Assembly (NCBI RefSeq): GCF_032362555.1
Contig: NC_083531.1
Span: 2,480,001 to 2,544,000, forward strand
DNA: 64,000 nucleotides
Origin: Amyelois transitella
Taxonomy: Eukaryota > Arthropoda > Insecta > Lepidoptera > Pyralidae
Reading direction: 5' to 3'
Shown here: positions 8,292-18,900 of the stretch, piece by piece
Layout: each line of letters opens with the position of its first letter
Position numbering within the stretch: position 1 is the stretch's first letter
Made by a program: the position numbers and the translations under genes
The notes under the pieces: generated by a model
What the model was told of the DNA's origin: nothing
Databases searched by the model: none
The model's input: only the letters and a program-made list of their open reading frames with translations

Positions 8292-11200
8292 ATGGCGCGT
8301 TTTATATTATTCGTGGCCCTTGGTGCACTATGCGTAAGTAAATTAAATTTCCGTATAATATTACCTATTACCTTGTCAACTTAATAAGTTTGGTAGATGC
8401 TGAAAACCTTTGGAAAAACTAAAGATATTAGATTTTACATTTCGCCTGTACCGATCCATGAGTAAATGTACTTTTTTTCTCTTATCATCAACAATTAGAT
8501 AAAAATTGTTGAACTTAGTACGGGTACTACCCTGAAATATTATGTCCTTAAGGTCCCACAATTCTAAAATCCTCTCACTTCGTGATCATATCGGAAAACA
8601 CAAGTTATTAAGTATTAAATAAGAGATAAATCAATTTTTTTTCAACTTCCACAGATCATAAACGCGAGAGCATTATGTAAGTATGAAAAGTGTATTTTTT
8701 TTTTTCTCCAAACACTTAAATTTTTTGACAGCTTTTAAATACTTCTTCTTTTTTCAGTGCACCACCACCATTTGCCCCTAGGCCATAAAGCCTTAGGCCA
8801 CAAGGCCTTAGGCCACAAATCTCTAGATCATTCCGAATCTAGTTCCGAATCTAGCTACTCTAGTAGCTCCGAGTCAAATTTTGAGTCAAGTTCCGAGTCG
8901 AGTTACAGCAACAACTATCAAAATAACAACAACAACAACAATGGTAACAACAACAACGGAAACTATTACAGTAGCTCGGAGTCTAATTATTACAGTAGTT
9001 CCGATTCCAACCAAGAATCTAGCTCAGAATCCAGCTATAATAATTACTATAGCAGTTCAGATGCGTCAAACTCGTATGAATCTAGTTCCGAATCCAGTTT
9101 TAATAATTATAATAGCAATTCAGGGTCTAGTGCCAACAGCAACTCACAATCATCCAGCTCGAGTGAACAGAACTCAGGAGGCGATGGTAAGTGAAAGTTA
9201 TTTATAAACATTTATGGAAATTCTCTCAACATCTTGCTCTTACGAAAACTTCAATTACCTACAGATATCTGTCAAAAATTACAACAACATATCAATCAAC
9301 AATAACACATCGTTCACCATAGATACACATACATATTAAAGTACCTACTTAATTTTATAATTTGTGATTGCAATAGTAATCCACATGTTATATAAATTTT
9401 TGCTTTATCTCTAATTTTTAAATGAAACAATAAATTAAAACAACGCCCAAGGATCCTATCTAAAATCAGATAATAACTACACACACAATATCAACAAATA
9501 ACTCACATTTATGTTATTTTAAAACTGCCTTTTAATAAATAAATAATAATTATTGCTTCAGGAACGGGCGCCTGGAAGAAAATATGGCAGTTGTACCAAC
9601 AGTACTTGCAAAAAGAGACCGCAAGCAACAGTCAATCTTCAAGCAGCTCTAGTAGTCAATCTAATTCCAACAGTAACAATGGACAAAGCTCAAGCAACGC
9701 TGGTTCTGCAAGTCAATCTCACGCCAACAGCGGTGCCAATAACAATGGTCAATCTTCTAGCAATGCAGGATCAAGCAGCCAATCTAATGCCAATAGTCAA
9801 TCCAATAATGGCCAGAGCTCAAGCAACGCCGGGTCTGCAAGTCAATCTAACGCCAACAGCGGTGCTAATAACAATGGTCAATCTTCTAGCAATGCAGGAT
9901 CAAGCAGCCAATCTAATGCCAATAGTCAAACCAATAATGGCCAGAGCTCAAGCAACGCTGGTTCTGCAAGTCAATCTAACGCCAACAGTGGCACCAATAA
10001 CAATGGTCAATCTTCTAGCAATGCAGGATCAAGCAGCCAATCTCATGCCAATAGTCAATCCAATAATGGTCAGAGCTCAAGCAACGCCGGCTCTGCAAGC
10101 CAATCTCACGCCAACAGCGGTGCTAATAATGGTCAATCTTCTAGCAATGCAGGATCAAGCAGCCAATCTAATGCCAATAGTCAAACCAATAATGGCCAGA
10201 GTTCAAGCAACGCAGGGTCTGCAAGTCAATCTCACACCAGCAGTGGCACCAATTACAATGGTCAATCTTCTAGCAATGCAGGATCTAGCAGCCAATCTCA
10301 TGCCAATAGTCAATCCAATAATGGTCAGAGCTCTAGCAATGCTGGTTCTGCAAGTCAATCTCACGCCAGCAGTGGCACCAATAACAATGGTCAATCTTCT
10401 AGCAATGCCGGATCAAGCAGCCAATCTAATGCCAATAGTCAAACCAATAATGGCCAGAGTTCAAGCAACGCCGGGTCTGCAAGTCAATCTCACGCCAACA
10501 GCGGTGCTAATAAGAATGGTCAATCTTCTAGCAATGCAGGATCTAGCAGCCAATCTAATGCCAATAGCCAAACTAATAATGGTCAGAGCTCAAGCAACGC
10601 CGGGTCTGCAAGCCAATCTCACGCCAACAGCGGTGCTAATAACAACGGTCAATCTTCTAGCAATGCAGGATCTAGCAGCCAATCTAATGCTAATAGTCAA
10701 TCCAATAATGGTCAGAGCTCTAGCAATGCTGATTCTGCAAGTCAATCTCACGCCAACAGCGGTGCTAATAACAATGGTCAATCTTCAGGACAGTCTTCTA
10801 GCAATGCTGGATCAAGTAGTCAATCTAATGCCAATAGTGGTACCAACAATGGGCAAAGCTCAAGTGGTGCTAGCTCTGGAAGTTCTGCTACAGCTGGTTC
10901 CGGAGCTGGAGCTGGATCAAGACCTCAGACCGGCCCAGCCCGTCCAGGTAATATTTTTAGGTTTGCTATAAATATATAAAGGAAAAATAAATGAAGGGTT
11001 AATCATTCATTTGTCAATGACATCAAAAATAACAATATGAGGAAATTAAAAATCTGAAATCTTCTTCCGAATGTTCTTATAAAAGTTAATACTATTGCCA
11101 ACTACAACTAAAACTACTTATATAAAAAAAGATGATCACAAACTAAAATTAAATTTACAAATTGTACAGTCCCTGCATAGCATCGACTTGCGGGAGTGTG

Positions 11201-12739
11201 CCCAGAAGACTGGCAGCATTGCCATTTTGAATGGCAATGCTGCATTGCCCACTAAATATTATTGTCGTTAATTTTCATTCGAACCCAAAATACAGCTTAA
11301 ATGAAAAATCTTTGATAACATCAAAATAATTTACAGGTCCACGACCACTAACAGGAGCTTCTTCAACGTCATCTAGCCAGTCGAGCTCAACCAGCACTAG
11401 CCAAGCTGGTTCCTCGCAGCCAGCGCAATCATCATCATCATCTAGCAGCCAATCAACTGCTTCTAGCACTGCCGGAAGACCAGGCACTACCACGGTATAT
11501 ACGTCAAATGGAAACTCAGGTCAACCTGGACAGACGACAACTACCACAACTTACACGTCCTCACGAGGTGTTCCACAAGGTTCCTCAGCCGCAGCGGCAA
11601 GCTCTTCTGCTGCCTCTAGCTCTGCCGGACAAAATTCCGGTAGACCAACATCAGCTGCGGCCTCATCCAACAGTGCTGCAGCCGCAACCAGCTCATCTGG
11701 GTCATCAACTGCTTCAAGCTCATCCAATTCTGTATCAGAAGCATTTGCCGCTGCAAACCCTAATTTGACTGAAGATCAGCTTTGGGAATTGTGGCTTTGG
11801 TATCAGAATAAGAACCGCCAACCTGGCACGCAAACAGGGTCAAGTGCCTCATCCAGCAGTTCTTCAAGCGCTTCGAGCTCATCCCGACCAGGCTCAACAA
11901 CTTATACTACAACTAATGAACAACCAGGAGAATCAGGGGAAACCATTACTACTGTCACTTACACGACTTCGCCTGGACAATCAGGGTCAACAGCGTCGTC
12001 CAGTAGTTCATCAGGAGCTAGCAGCTCTGCTGGTAACGGAGTTCGACCTTCCCAATCCGGAGCAAATGCGTCTTCAGCCAGCCAATCTTCAGCTACCAGC
12101 ACTGCGAATCGACCAGGTCAAACTGGATCCAGCGCCTCATCATCTAGCAGTTCAAATGCTTCAAGTTTAGCCGGACGACCTGGAACCACCAAAACTTACA
12201 CAACAAATGACCAGGGAGAACAGGAAGAGACTATAACGACCATCACTTACAACTCATCCCCAGGGCAATCAGGTTCGTCAGCATCGTCTAGTAGCACATC
12301 AAATGCCTCTAGCACTGCTCAGTCAGGTTCTGCAGCTCAATCCGGGTCTAACGCTTCATCAGCAAGCTCTTCCAATGCCTCAAGTTCAACTCAGACAGGC
12401 GCAAACGGCAACTCAGGACAAAAGACTATTATATACACGACTTCAGGCAATGACGGGTCACAAGGTTACGGACAGGGAACTTCAGCTTCTTCATCCAGCT
12501 CATCAAACGCCAGCAGCAATGCTGGAACTGCTGGAAATCGAGGCTCGACTGCTTCTTCAACGGCCTCTAGCGGATCAACAGCGACCAGCCGGGGACAGTC
12601 GGCAGCCAGTTCAAGTTCCAGCTCTTCAGCTACTGCTGGAAACTCACCCTGGACAAGGAGAGGGAAGACCAAGATCTGCGTCTGCTACGACGATTTGCAC
12701 GATATCCCTGGGAACGTGCGCGCGCAAGTCGGCGCTTAA
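8292..12739 (+). CDS. Sericin-like silk protein 1, five coding exons, 1093 aa
   Basis: Model: join(8292..8333, 8655..8676, 8758..9186, 9562..10947, 11337..12739), 3282 nt. All junctions have GT/AG sites and are phase 1 after a phase-0 first junction. Residues 1-20 (MARFILFVALGALC then IINARA) form a signal peptide with an A-R-A cleavage site. A His-rich start and GHKAL repeats follow, then an acidic Ser/Glu region (SSSESS type, Asn runs), encoded by exon 3. Exon 4 opens with GAWKKIWQLYQQYLQ and holds nine copies of a 43-residue double repeat (NGQSSSNAGSASQS / NGQSSSNAGSSSQS). Exon 5 has Ser/Ala blocks alternating with Thr/Tyr blocks (TTVTYTTSPGQSG), a tryptophan-rich patch (EDQLWELWLWYQNK) and a C-terminus containing ICVCYDD, then IPGNVR. 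Only three cysteines occur, one of them in the signal peptide. Composition, secretion signal and terminal Cys-x-Cys match sericins, the glue layer of moth silk. It is not assignable to a named sericin. The next gene downstream is a paralogue. Confidence 0.88.
8758..9186 (+). other. Exon 3: His-rich start and acidic Ser/Glu domain
   Basis: Encodes residues 22-165. A run of four histidines and three GHK(A/S)L repeats are followed by clusters of Ser-Ser-Glu-Ser alternating with Tyr/Asn spacers and an Asn9-like tract. The many S-x-E triplets match the substrate pattern of secretory-pathway Fam20C-type kinases, so the region may be phosphorylated and metal binding (inference). Confidence 0.6.
9660..10860 (+). 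repeat. 129-bp tandem dimeric coding repeat, nine copies
   Basis: Within exon 4 a 66-bp half-unit (coding NGQSSSNAGSASQSHANSGA-type) alternates with a 63-bp half-unit (NGQSSSNAGSSSQSNANSQ-type). There are nine of each, with few substitutions (H/N, S/T, A/T) and small indels such as a lost AAC in copy 4 and a GQSS insertion before copy 9. The unit length is a multiple of three, so other frames also stay open and produce long spurious ORFs. Confidence 0.9.
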
Positions 12740-12792
12740 ACGCCATCTTGTTTAGCGACAAAATGGCGGATTTTGTATTGAGTTATTTATAT

Positions 12793-12798
12793 AATAAA
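12793..12798 (+). terminator. Polyadenylation signal AATAAA
   Basis: AATAAA lies 54 nt after the stop of sericin-like gene 1. A second possible signal (aataataaaacg) lies near 12939. Confidence 0.55.
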
Positions 12799-13237
12799 TC
12801 TGAGCATTTTGTGAGCATTACATTTTTGTATTTATTGGAAAAAAAAACTCGATCCTTACTTTCTGTGGTTGGGAACACTACAATCTTAAAACTAGAAAAA
12901 AGAAATAATCTTAAATCAATTCAAAAGATTCCTTTATAATAATAAAACGTAGATAATAATAATTTTGAGAAATCCAGTTAGTCTATAGTAACATAGACGA
13001 TATATTTTGTGCCAAATTTCAATCAAAATCAATGCAGTTTGGTCATGTCATGAACCAAAATACCTTTCCTTATTAAATTCCTCTATACCTTTAAGTATGG
13101 ACATCACCATCAGGTGATGATATGATGATGACCTGAAAGTGAGCTTGGTACCTACCAAAGTAACAAAGGTTTTTAGTTCTTCTGTTCAAATTTTCTTGTA
13201 AAGAAATCCCAATAGGTATAGGGTACTCTTTTTTACT

Positions 13238-13612
13238 GTACATAATCACGTCTTTATACCTTTCGGGGTAGACACAGCCAGCAGTCTCAAAAAGACTGAA
13301 ATGCCACGCGTTCAGCTGAATGATTTAATGATGGAATTGACATTCAAATGCTAGCCCATCGACTAAAGAAGAATCCCAGGCTTGTTCTCTCTCTCATCTT
13401 CCAAGTTCCCGGTTACACCCTCCACAGAAGTATTTCGCCACTTCACTTAATACCAGACTTTAGCTTTCTTTTAATTGACTTTTACAATTAGCTAGGAAAG
13501 AGATGAAGATTTTTACCAGACAAACGTAGAAGCTGCACTAGATGAAAGTGCGCTTATCCCCTTAGTCTCATTTTTCGACATCCATGTGAAAGAGATTGAA
13601 CGATCCTATCCT
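13238..13612 (-). repeat. Family A repeat, interrupted
   Basis: Inverted copy starting at 'cataatcacgtctttatacc'. It is interrupted at about 13385-13535 by unrelated sequence, then continues to 'gacatccatgtgaaagag'. Confidence 0.6.
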
Positions 13613-13959
13613 AAAATAAAAAGGAAAATCCATAATCAAAGAGGTAGCGCACATTAAAAGCATTGAGGATGCGTTACAATAATCAATTAATTACAAACTA
13701 ATTCATGCTAAACATACATAAATAAAAAATATATATATACTATATATTAACTTACATAACTATAATTATTTGTATTGTATTGTATTGAGCCCGCGAACTG
13801 AACGCCATTTTTCAATGGCTTATCACAGAAAAAGTTCCAATTAAAATAATAACACAACTGTTTTGAGAATAGTCTTTTAGGCGATGGGCTTTATAGTAAC
13901 ACAGATAACAGACTACTCCATTATGGGAAATCTGTGGCTAACAATATTCTCTATTTTAC

Positions 13960-14110
13960 TAAAGAGCCTTAAATATGGAAGTGGGAGGTTTAAGAAATAG
14001 GGGAAGACCGAAAAGGAGATGGATGGACGGCGTTAAGGATAGAATTTACGTATGAGTAGAAAGGGAGTGACCAGTGAGATGGCAAGTGACAGAAGTAATT
14101 GGAAAATTTT
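13960..14110 (+). mobile_element. LINE ORF2 tail fragment
   Basis: One frame reads RNRGRPKRRWMDGVKDRIYV followed by a stop. This is the basic tail motif of insect non-LTR retrotransposons, also seen at 950-1110. It is decayed, with no polymerase domain. Confidence 0.55.
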
Positions 14111-14218
14111 ACATACTGTGCCACCACGTAAAATGTAGGAAAAGGTTATGACAAAGAAGAAGAACCTTCTCTATTTAAAACTCAAGTCATACAGCTGAAT
14201 GCTATCTCGCTCGTAAAA

Positions 14219-14455
14219 GTTCATTCATATAATCACGTAAATATCCCTTGCGGGGTAGACAGAGCCAGCAGTCTTGAAAGACTGACAGGCCACGTTCAGC
14301 TGTTTGGCTCAATTATAAAATTGAGATTCAAATAAGTTGTAAGCCCATCGACTAAATGAAGAATTCCAAGTCAATAAGCCTATCCTTTAGTCGCCTTTTA
14401 CGCCATCCATGGAGTGGTAATATTCTCTTTTCTATTGGTGCCGGGCACCACACGG
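14219..14455 (-). repeat. Family A repeat
   Basis: Almost complete inverted copy, 'cattcatataatcacgtaaa' to 'gccgggcaccacacggtacc'. Confidence 0.75.
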
Positions 14456-14819
14456 TACCAAATTTTTTTTTTATCCAAAAAAAACAATTTTATGAATCTT
14501 ATCTTATTATCTTATGAGTCTGTCCGGTACAATATAACTTCCAAAGTACTGAACGGAAGTTTATTATTAGGGTTCCGTTAAAATATGGCGTAGTCCTTTT
14601 TCCAAAGTGACAAGAACAATACGACATATGTATACATACATATGTACTGCACACAATATAACAATGTGTACACAAGTGTGCTATTATATTTTACAAGCGT
14701 ATAGTTAAGAATAAAAGTGCGTCGAATTTCAGAATAAATAAACTGAAAATACCTTTGTTCTGAGTAAATATGGCATAGTTAATACGCGGATAAACATTTG
14801 TAACAATAAGGCATTTACA

Positions 14820-14860
14820 ACTGGCTTATGCCCGCGACTTCGTTAGCGTGGAATCGTCAT
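14820..14860 (-). repeat. Helitron end fragment
   Basis: 'gcccgcgacttcgttagcgtgg' is a diverged copy of the hairpin end of the non-autonomous Helitrons seen elsewhere in the window. Confidence 0.45.
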
Positions 14861-15017
14861 CGTATTTAATACCTATAGGTAAGCCTTTCCACTCATTTGG
14901 TAATCGCTGCACCTATTTATTTATGTATATTGTTTATCTTTTGTAGTTTTTATGCATTTAAGTATGTTATATTTCTTTTTATTTTATATTTTGTGTAGGT
15001 ATACATATGTTTTTTTT

Positions 15018-15145
15018 TAGTTTGACCCCACATAAAGTTCTCTGTCAGACCCAATGGTTGACTGGTAGATAATGCTTCTAGCATTAAGTCCGCCAGTTGT
15101 GCTATAACATTTGTATTTTGTGCTGTGTTTAAATAAATAAATATA
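15018..15145 (-). mobile_element. LINE 3' tail
   Basis: The segment has 'gactggtagataatgcttct' and 'agcattaagtccgccagttg' and ends in an A-rich 'taaataaataaa'. A related tail is at 47738-47835. No coding domain is present, so strand is by convention only. Confidence 0.45.
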
Positions 15146-15262
15146 GGCACATAAGTAATCTCTTTTCTATATTTTTTGTCGGAACAAATATTCCAGATTG
15201 AGTTAAGCTCTGACGAAAAGTGGTTGATTTTAGTAAAACCTATTTTTATCTTAAAATGGGAC

Positions 15263-15440
15263 CACTCTATCTTTTTCCCATGGATGTCGTAAAAGTCGAC
15301 AAAGAGAACTAGAAGTCGATCAAGTAATAAACTGAGATCCTTGTTTTGGGCGATGGGCTAAAATCTGAAAGCTGAAAGCGGTCTTTCAGTCTTTTTGAGA
15401 CTATAGGCACCGTCTACCTCGTAAGGGATAAAGACGTCAT
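15263..15440 (+). repeat. Family A repeat, diverged
   Basis: 'accactctatctttttccca' through 'ctaccctcg'-type end with an adjacent 'aaagacgtca'. It lies just upstream of a second, inverted copy (15470-15705). Confidence 0.6.
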
Positions 15441-15469
15441 TAAATTTATGCATAAATGATCTCAAAGGT

Positions 15470-15705
15470 ACACTAGTCACGTCTATATCCCTTGCGGGGT
15501 AGACAGAGCCAACACTCTCGAAAATACTGTAAGGTCACGTTTAATCAGTTCATGATGGAATTGAGATTCATATAGTGACAGTTCGCTCGCCCATTGCCTA
15601 CAAGCGGAATCCCAAGTTTATAGGCTTATCCTTTAGTCGCCTTTTACGAAATCCATTGGAAACATATGGAGTGGTTTTATTCTAAAGTTCTGACACCACA
15701 CGACA
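15470..15705 (-). repeat. Family A repeat
   Basis: Inverted copy 'gtcacgtctatatcccttgc' to 'ctgacaccacacgacaagc', about 180 bp upstream of the TATA box of sericin-like gene 2. With the preceding copy it forms an inverted pair. Confidence 0.65.
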
Positions 15706-15886
15706 AGCCTAAAGGTACTTTGTCTAAAAATACCAAAGTATGTTTAGGGTATCTACAATAGAAACACGATATTTACTTTATTAATTTATGGCGCTTACAG
15801 ACAATTGAAAATACATAATGCGCATGAGTAAGTCGTTATAATGATAAATGGCTATTATTGTTTGGACAGATTTTCAAAATTTTCGG

Positions 15887-15925
15887 TATAAAAGTTGGTC
15901 AAATGTAGAAATAGTATAGTCAAGT
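15887..15925 (+). promoter_or_regulatory. Core promoter of sericin-like gene 2 (TATA plus Inr)
   Basis: TATAAAA at 15887-15893 has the same local context as in gene 1 (tcggtataaaag versus gcggtataaaag). An initiator-like TCAAGT lies at 15920. The TATA-to-A spacing is 35 bp, against 34 bp in gene 1. The predicted leader is only 45 nt before the ATG at 15967. Confidence 0.6.
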
Positions 15926-15966
15926 TTTGACTTCGGCTTGGGTTGTGGTCATAATTATCAGCCAAG

Positions 15967-18900
15967 ATGCGTTTTATTGCAACTATTTCTTGGATCTGCG
16001 CCCTCAGTGTGAGTACATAAATAATTACTTACTAGCTGTGCCCGCGACTTCGTCCGCGTGGAATAATTGTTTTGGGCATCATTGAAGCCCTCAAGGATGA
16101 ATAATTTTCCCCTTTTTTTCACATATTCCATTTTTGCAGCGTGATGTTATATAGCATAAAGCCTTCCTCGATAAATGGTCTATTGAACACAAAAAGAATT
16201 TTTCAATTCGAAACAGTAGTTCCTGAGATAAGCGCGTTCAAACAAACTCTCCAGCTTTATAATATTAGTATAGATTAATTAAGTACAGAAGGCAATGCCT
16301 TTCTTTACATTTTCCTGTCGTGGGCCTACTGGAAGCAATTTCTCTAGAAATAAATAGTGCCCTTGTGCATTAGATACCTAATTTCTCTTTAGTTTAATTT
16401 CTTTTCTTCCTTTTTTCTTGATGTACATAAATATATAAATAAACATTTTTCCACATTCTTCAGACCACTCCATCTAGGAAAGACCCATGGATGTCGTTAA
16501 AGGCGACTAAGGGAAAGGCTTATAAACTTGAGATTCTCCTTTTAGATGATGGGCTAGCATTCATTAAGCCAAACAGCTGAACGTGGCCTATCAATCTTTT
16601 CAAGACTGTTAGCTCTGTCTACCTCGCAAGGGAGATAGACTTGATTATGTATGTATGTACAAGATAAAGAAAATCTACCATAAATATGTAATACCTAATA
16701 CGTAAAATTTTTGATGATTGAGTAAATAAAATACTATGTCATTTTTCTTTCTTTTTCTTACAGGTTCTGAGCGTCAAAGCAGCGCCAAACCAAGGTTATA
16801 TTATTTCTTTATCTCTCTTATCATCTTCTGATGCCGTGTGGTTCCCGGCACCAATACAAAAAAGAATAGGACCACTCCATCTCTTTCCCATGGATGTCGT
16901 AAAAGGCGACTAAGGAATAGGCTTACAAACTTGGGATTCTTTTTTAGGCGATGGGCTAGCAACCTGTCACTATTTGAATCACAATTCTATCATTAAGCCA
17001 AATATCTGAACGTGGCAATTCAGTCTTTTCAAGACTGTTGGCTCTGTCTACCCCGCAAGGGATATAGATGTGACCATATGTATGTATGTATCATCTTCTG
17101 AGTCTGTTCACGGTCCTTGGTTGGTCTTCAGAGCCCGGGGGGTCCACATCACATAATATATAATTATCTAATAGTTAAAGAGTACCTATGTGTAGCGGGA
17201 GCGATGATTCGGCTCGACCGCCACCAAAGGGAAGATCTTCCGCCAGGCTAGGTGTTATGCCTGGGGAACCGCGCGACAGACGATGTTGTGTCGGAGGTTG
17301 TATATATAGCTCCAATCCGTGAAATCTTTACTTGCGCGTTTTAGGTTTTTCACTGTTAATGACTGATAGCGTCGCGTGATGTAATTTTTTTATTTTTTTG
17401 TGATATAGAATTCGCTACATATGCATGTAATTTTGAGAAGGAAAGATATATTTGATCAGTTTACAATAAAAAAAAAATCTGAAAATTGTAAAAGCATTTG
17501 TCTCTAAGCACAGCAAAAAGTCGCGAATTAAATTATTTCAATTCCAGTTCTATAATATTATCAGATAATTTTTTGATATACTTTATGTCAGTTTCATTGA
17601 GAGTAATTTGATCTCACACTTAGGAATAAATGCTCATTTGGATACCCACAGCTAAATATACAGGCACCTTTTTTTAAGACATTTAAGTTATATTCTTATC
17701 ATTTAAAATATTTATTTAGCCTTAAATATTTCTCATTTTTCTCTAATTTTTCTCTATTCTCTCTCTATCTCTCATTTTTCTCTAATAATCTTTCGTTTTT
17801 TCAGTGAACAACGAAAACTTCCATAACTACCAGCAATCTGGTCAGGAGCGAAGTTATAACAACTATGAGAACGAGCAGAGATCCAATCTTCTGTCATGTA
17901 AGTACATACATGTAATATATCTTTATCCTTTAAAAAAAAGGTAACTAAGGGATAGGCTTATAAACTTGGGATTCTTCTTAAAGGCGATGGGCTAGCAACC
18001 TGTCACTACTAGTATTTGAATCTCAATTCTATCATCAAGCCAAAAGCTGAAGGTGGCTTATCAGTCTTTTCAAGACTGTTGGCTCTGTTTTCAAATTTAA
18101 ATTCAAAATGTATTTATCCCTTACGGGGTAGACAGAGCCAGCAGTCTCGACAAGACTGAAAATCCAAGCAAAGATTTTTGTAAAACGAACAATCTCTTTA
18201 ACTTCTGTTCCTGCGAGAATTTTGGGAAATCCTCCCTTAGTCTTCAAATAGGGTTCAAATCTATATAGATTTGAACCTTCATACCAAATTTTAAGTTTCT
18301 AGAAACTCTGAACCACATTGGTCTAGACCAAGCGGTTTGAACTATGTTACTAAATAATACTTAGTATCATTTTCTCAATCTCATCTTTGCATATTCCCAG
18401 TTGCACCCATCACAATTTCCTATCGGACCTAAGGTCCGCTTTGAGGTTTCTCTCTGCACTTTTTCTGATCACCAGCACCCTTAGTTTAAAGAACATTAAC
18501 TCTCATATAACTTTAAGTCACCCAGGTTTGTTTTTTGGCCTGCCTCTTATATTATTATATCTAGACCCGACGAAGCAGTCATGGCATTTTTAACCGACTT
18601 CAAAAAATTAAGCTCTCCATTCAAATGTATATTTTTTTCTAAGATAACCTTTACGTTTGACCTCAATCTGCCTGGTAGTGTGAGATGAGGCCTAAGGTGA
18701 TGCACACAAGCTGAAAAAGTGTCTATTCACCCTTGCCTTAAAAATTGGTTAGGAATTTTTAAGGCTAGAGTGAATAGGCACTATTCTATGTATCGGGGAA
18801 GAGAGATGCCGGGAGGGAACTACTGTCAGCGACCGCAAGGAGTTTTAGTTTTCTTCCTCCTGACTTTAGTTCCGACTGCATCCTCACCACTCTGCAGAGG

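Noticed and set aside
9553-10971. 472-codon open frame overlapping exon 4 of gene 1
   Set aside because: It is the +1 frame of the 129-bp repeat. The period is a multiple of three, so all frames stay open. It has no proper start and no signal or domain.
11844-12755. Alternative-frame ORFs of 108 and 150 codons in exon 5
   Set aside because: Out-of-frame shadows of the Ser/Thr/Ala coding sequence. The main frame is supported by splice phase and the conserved terminus.
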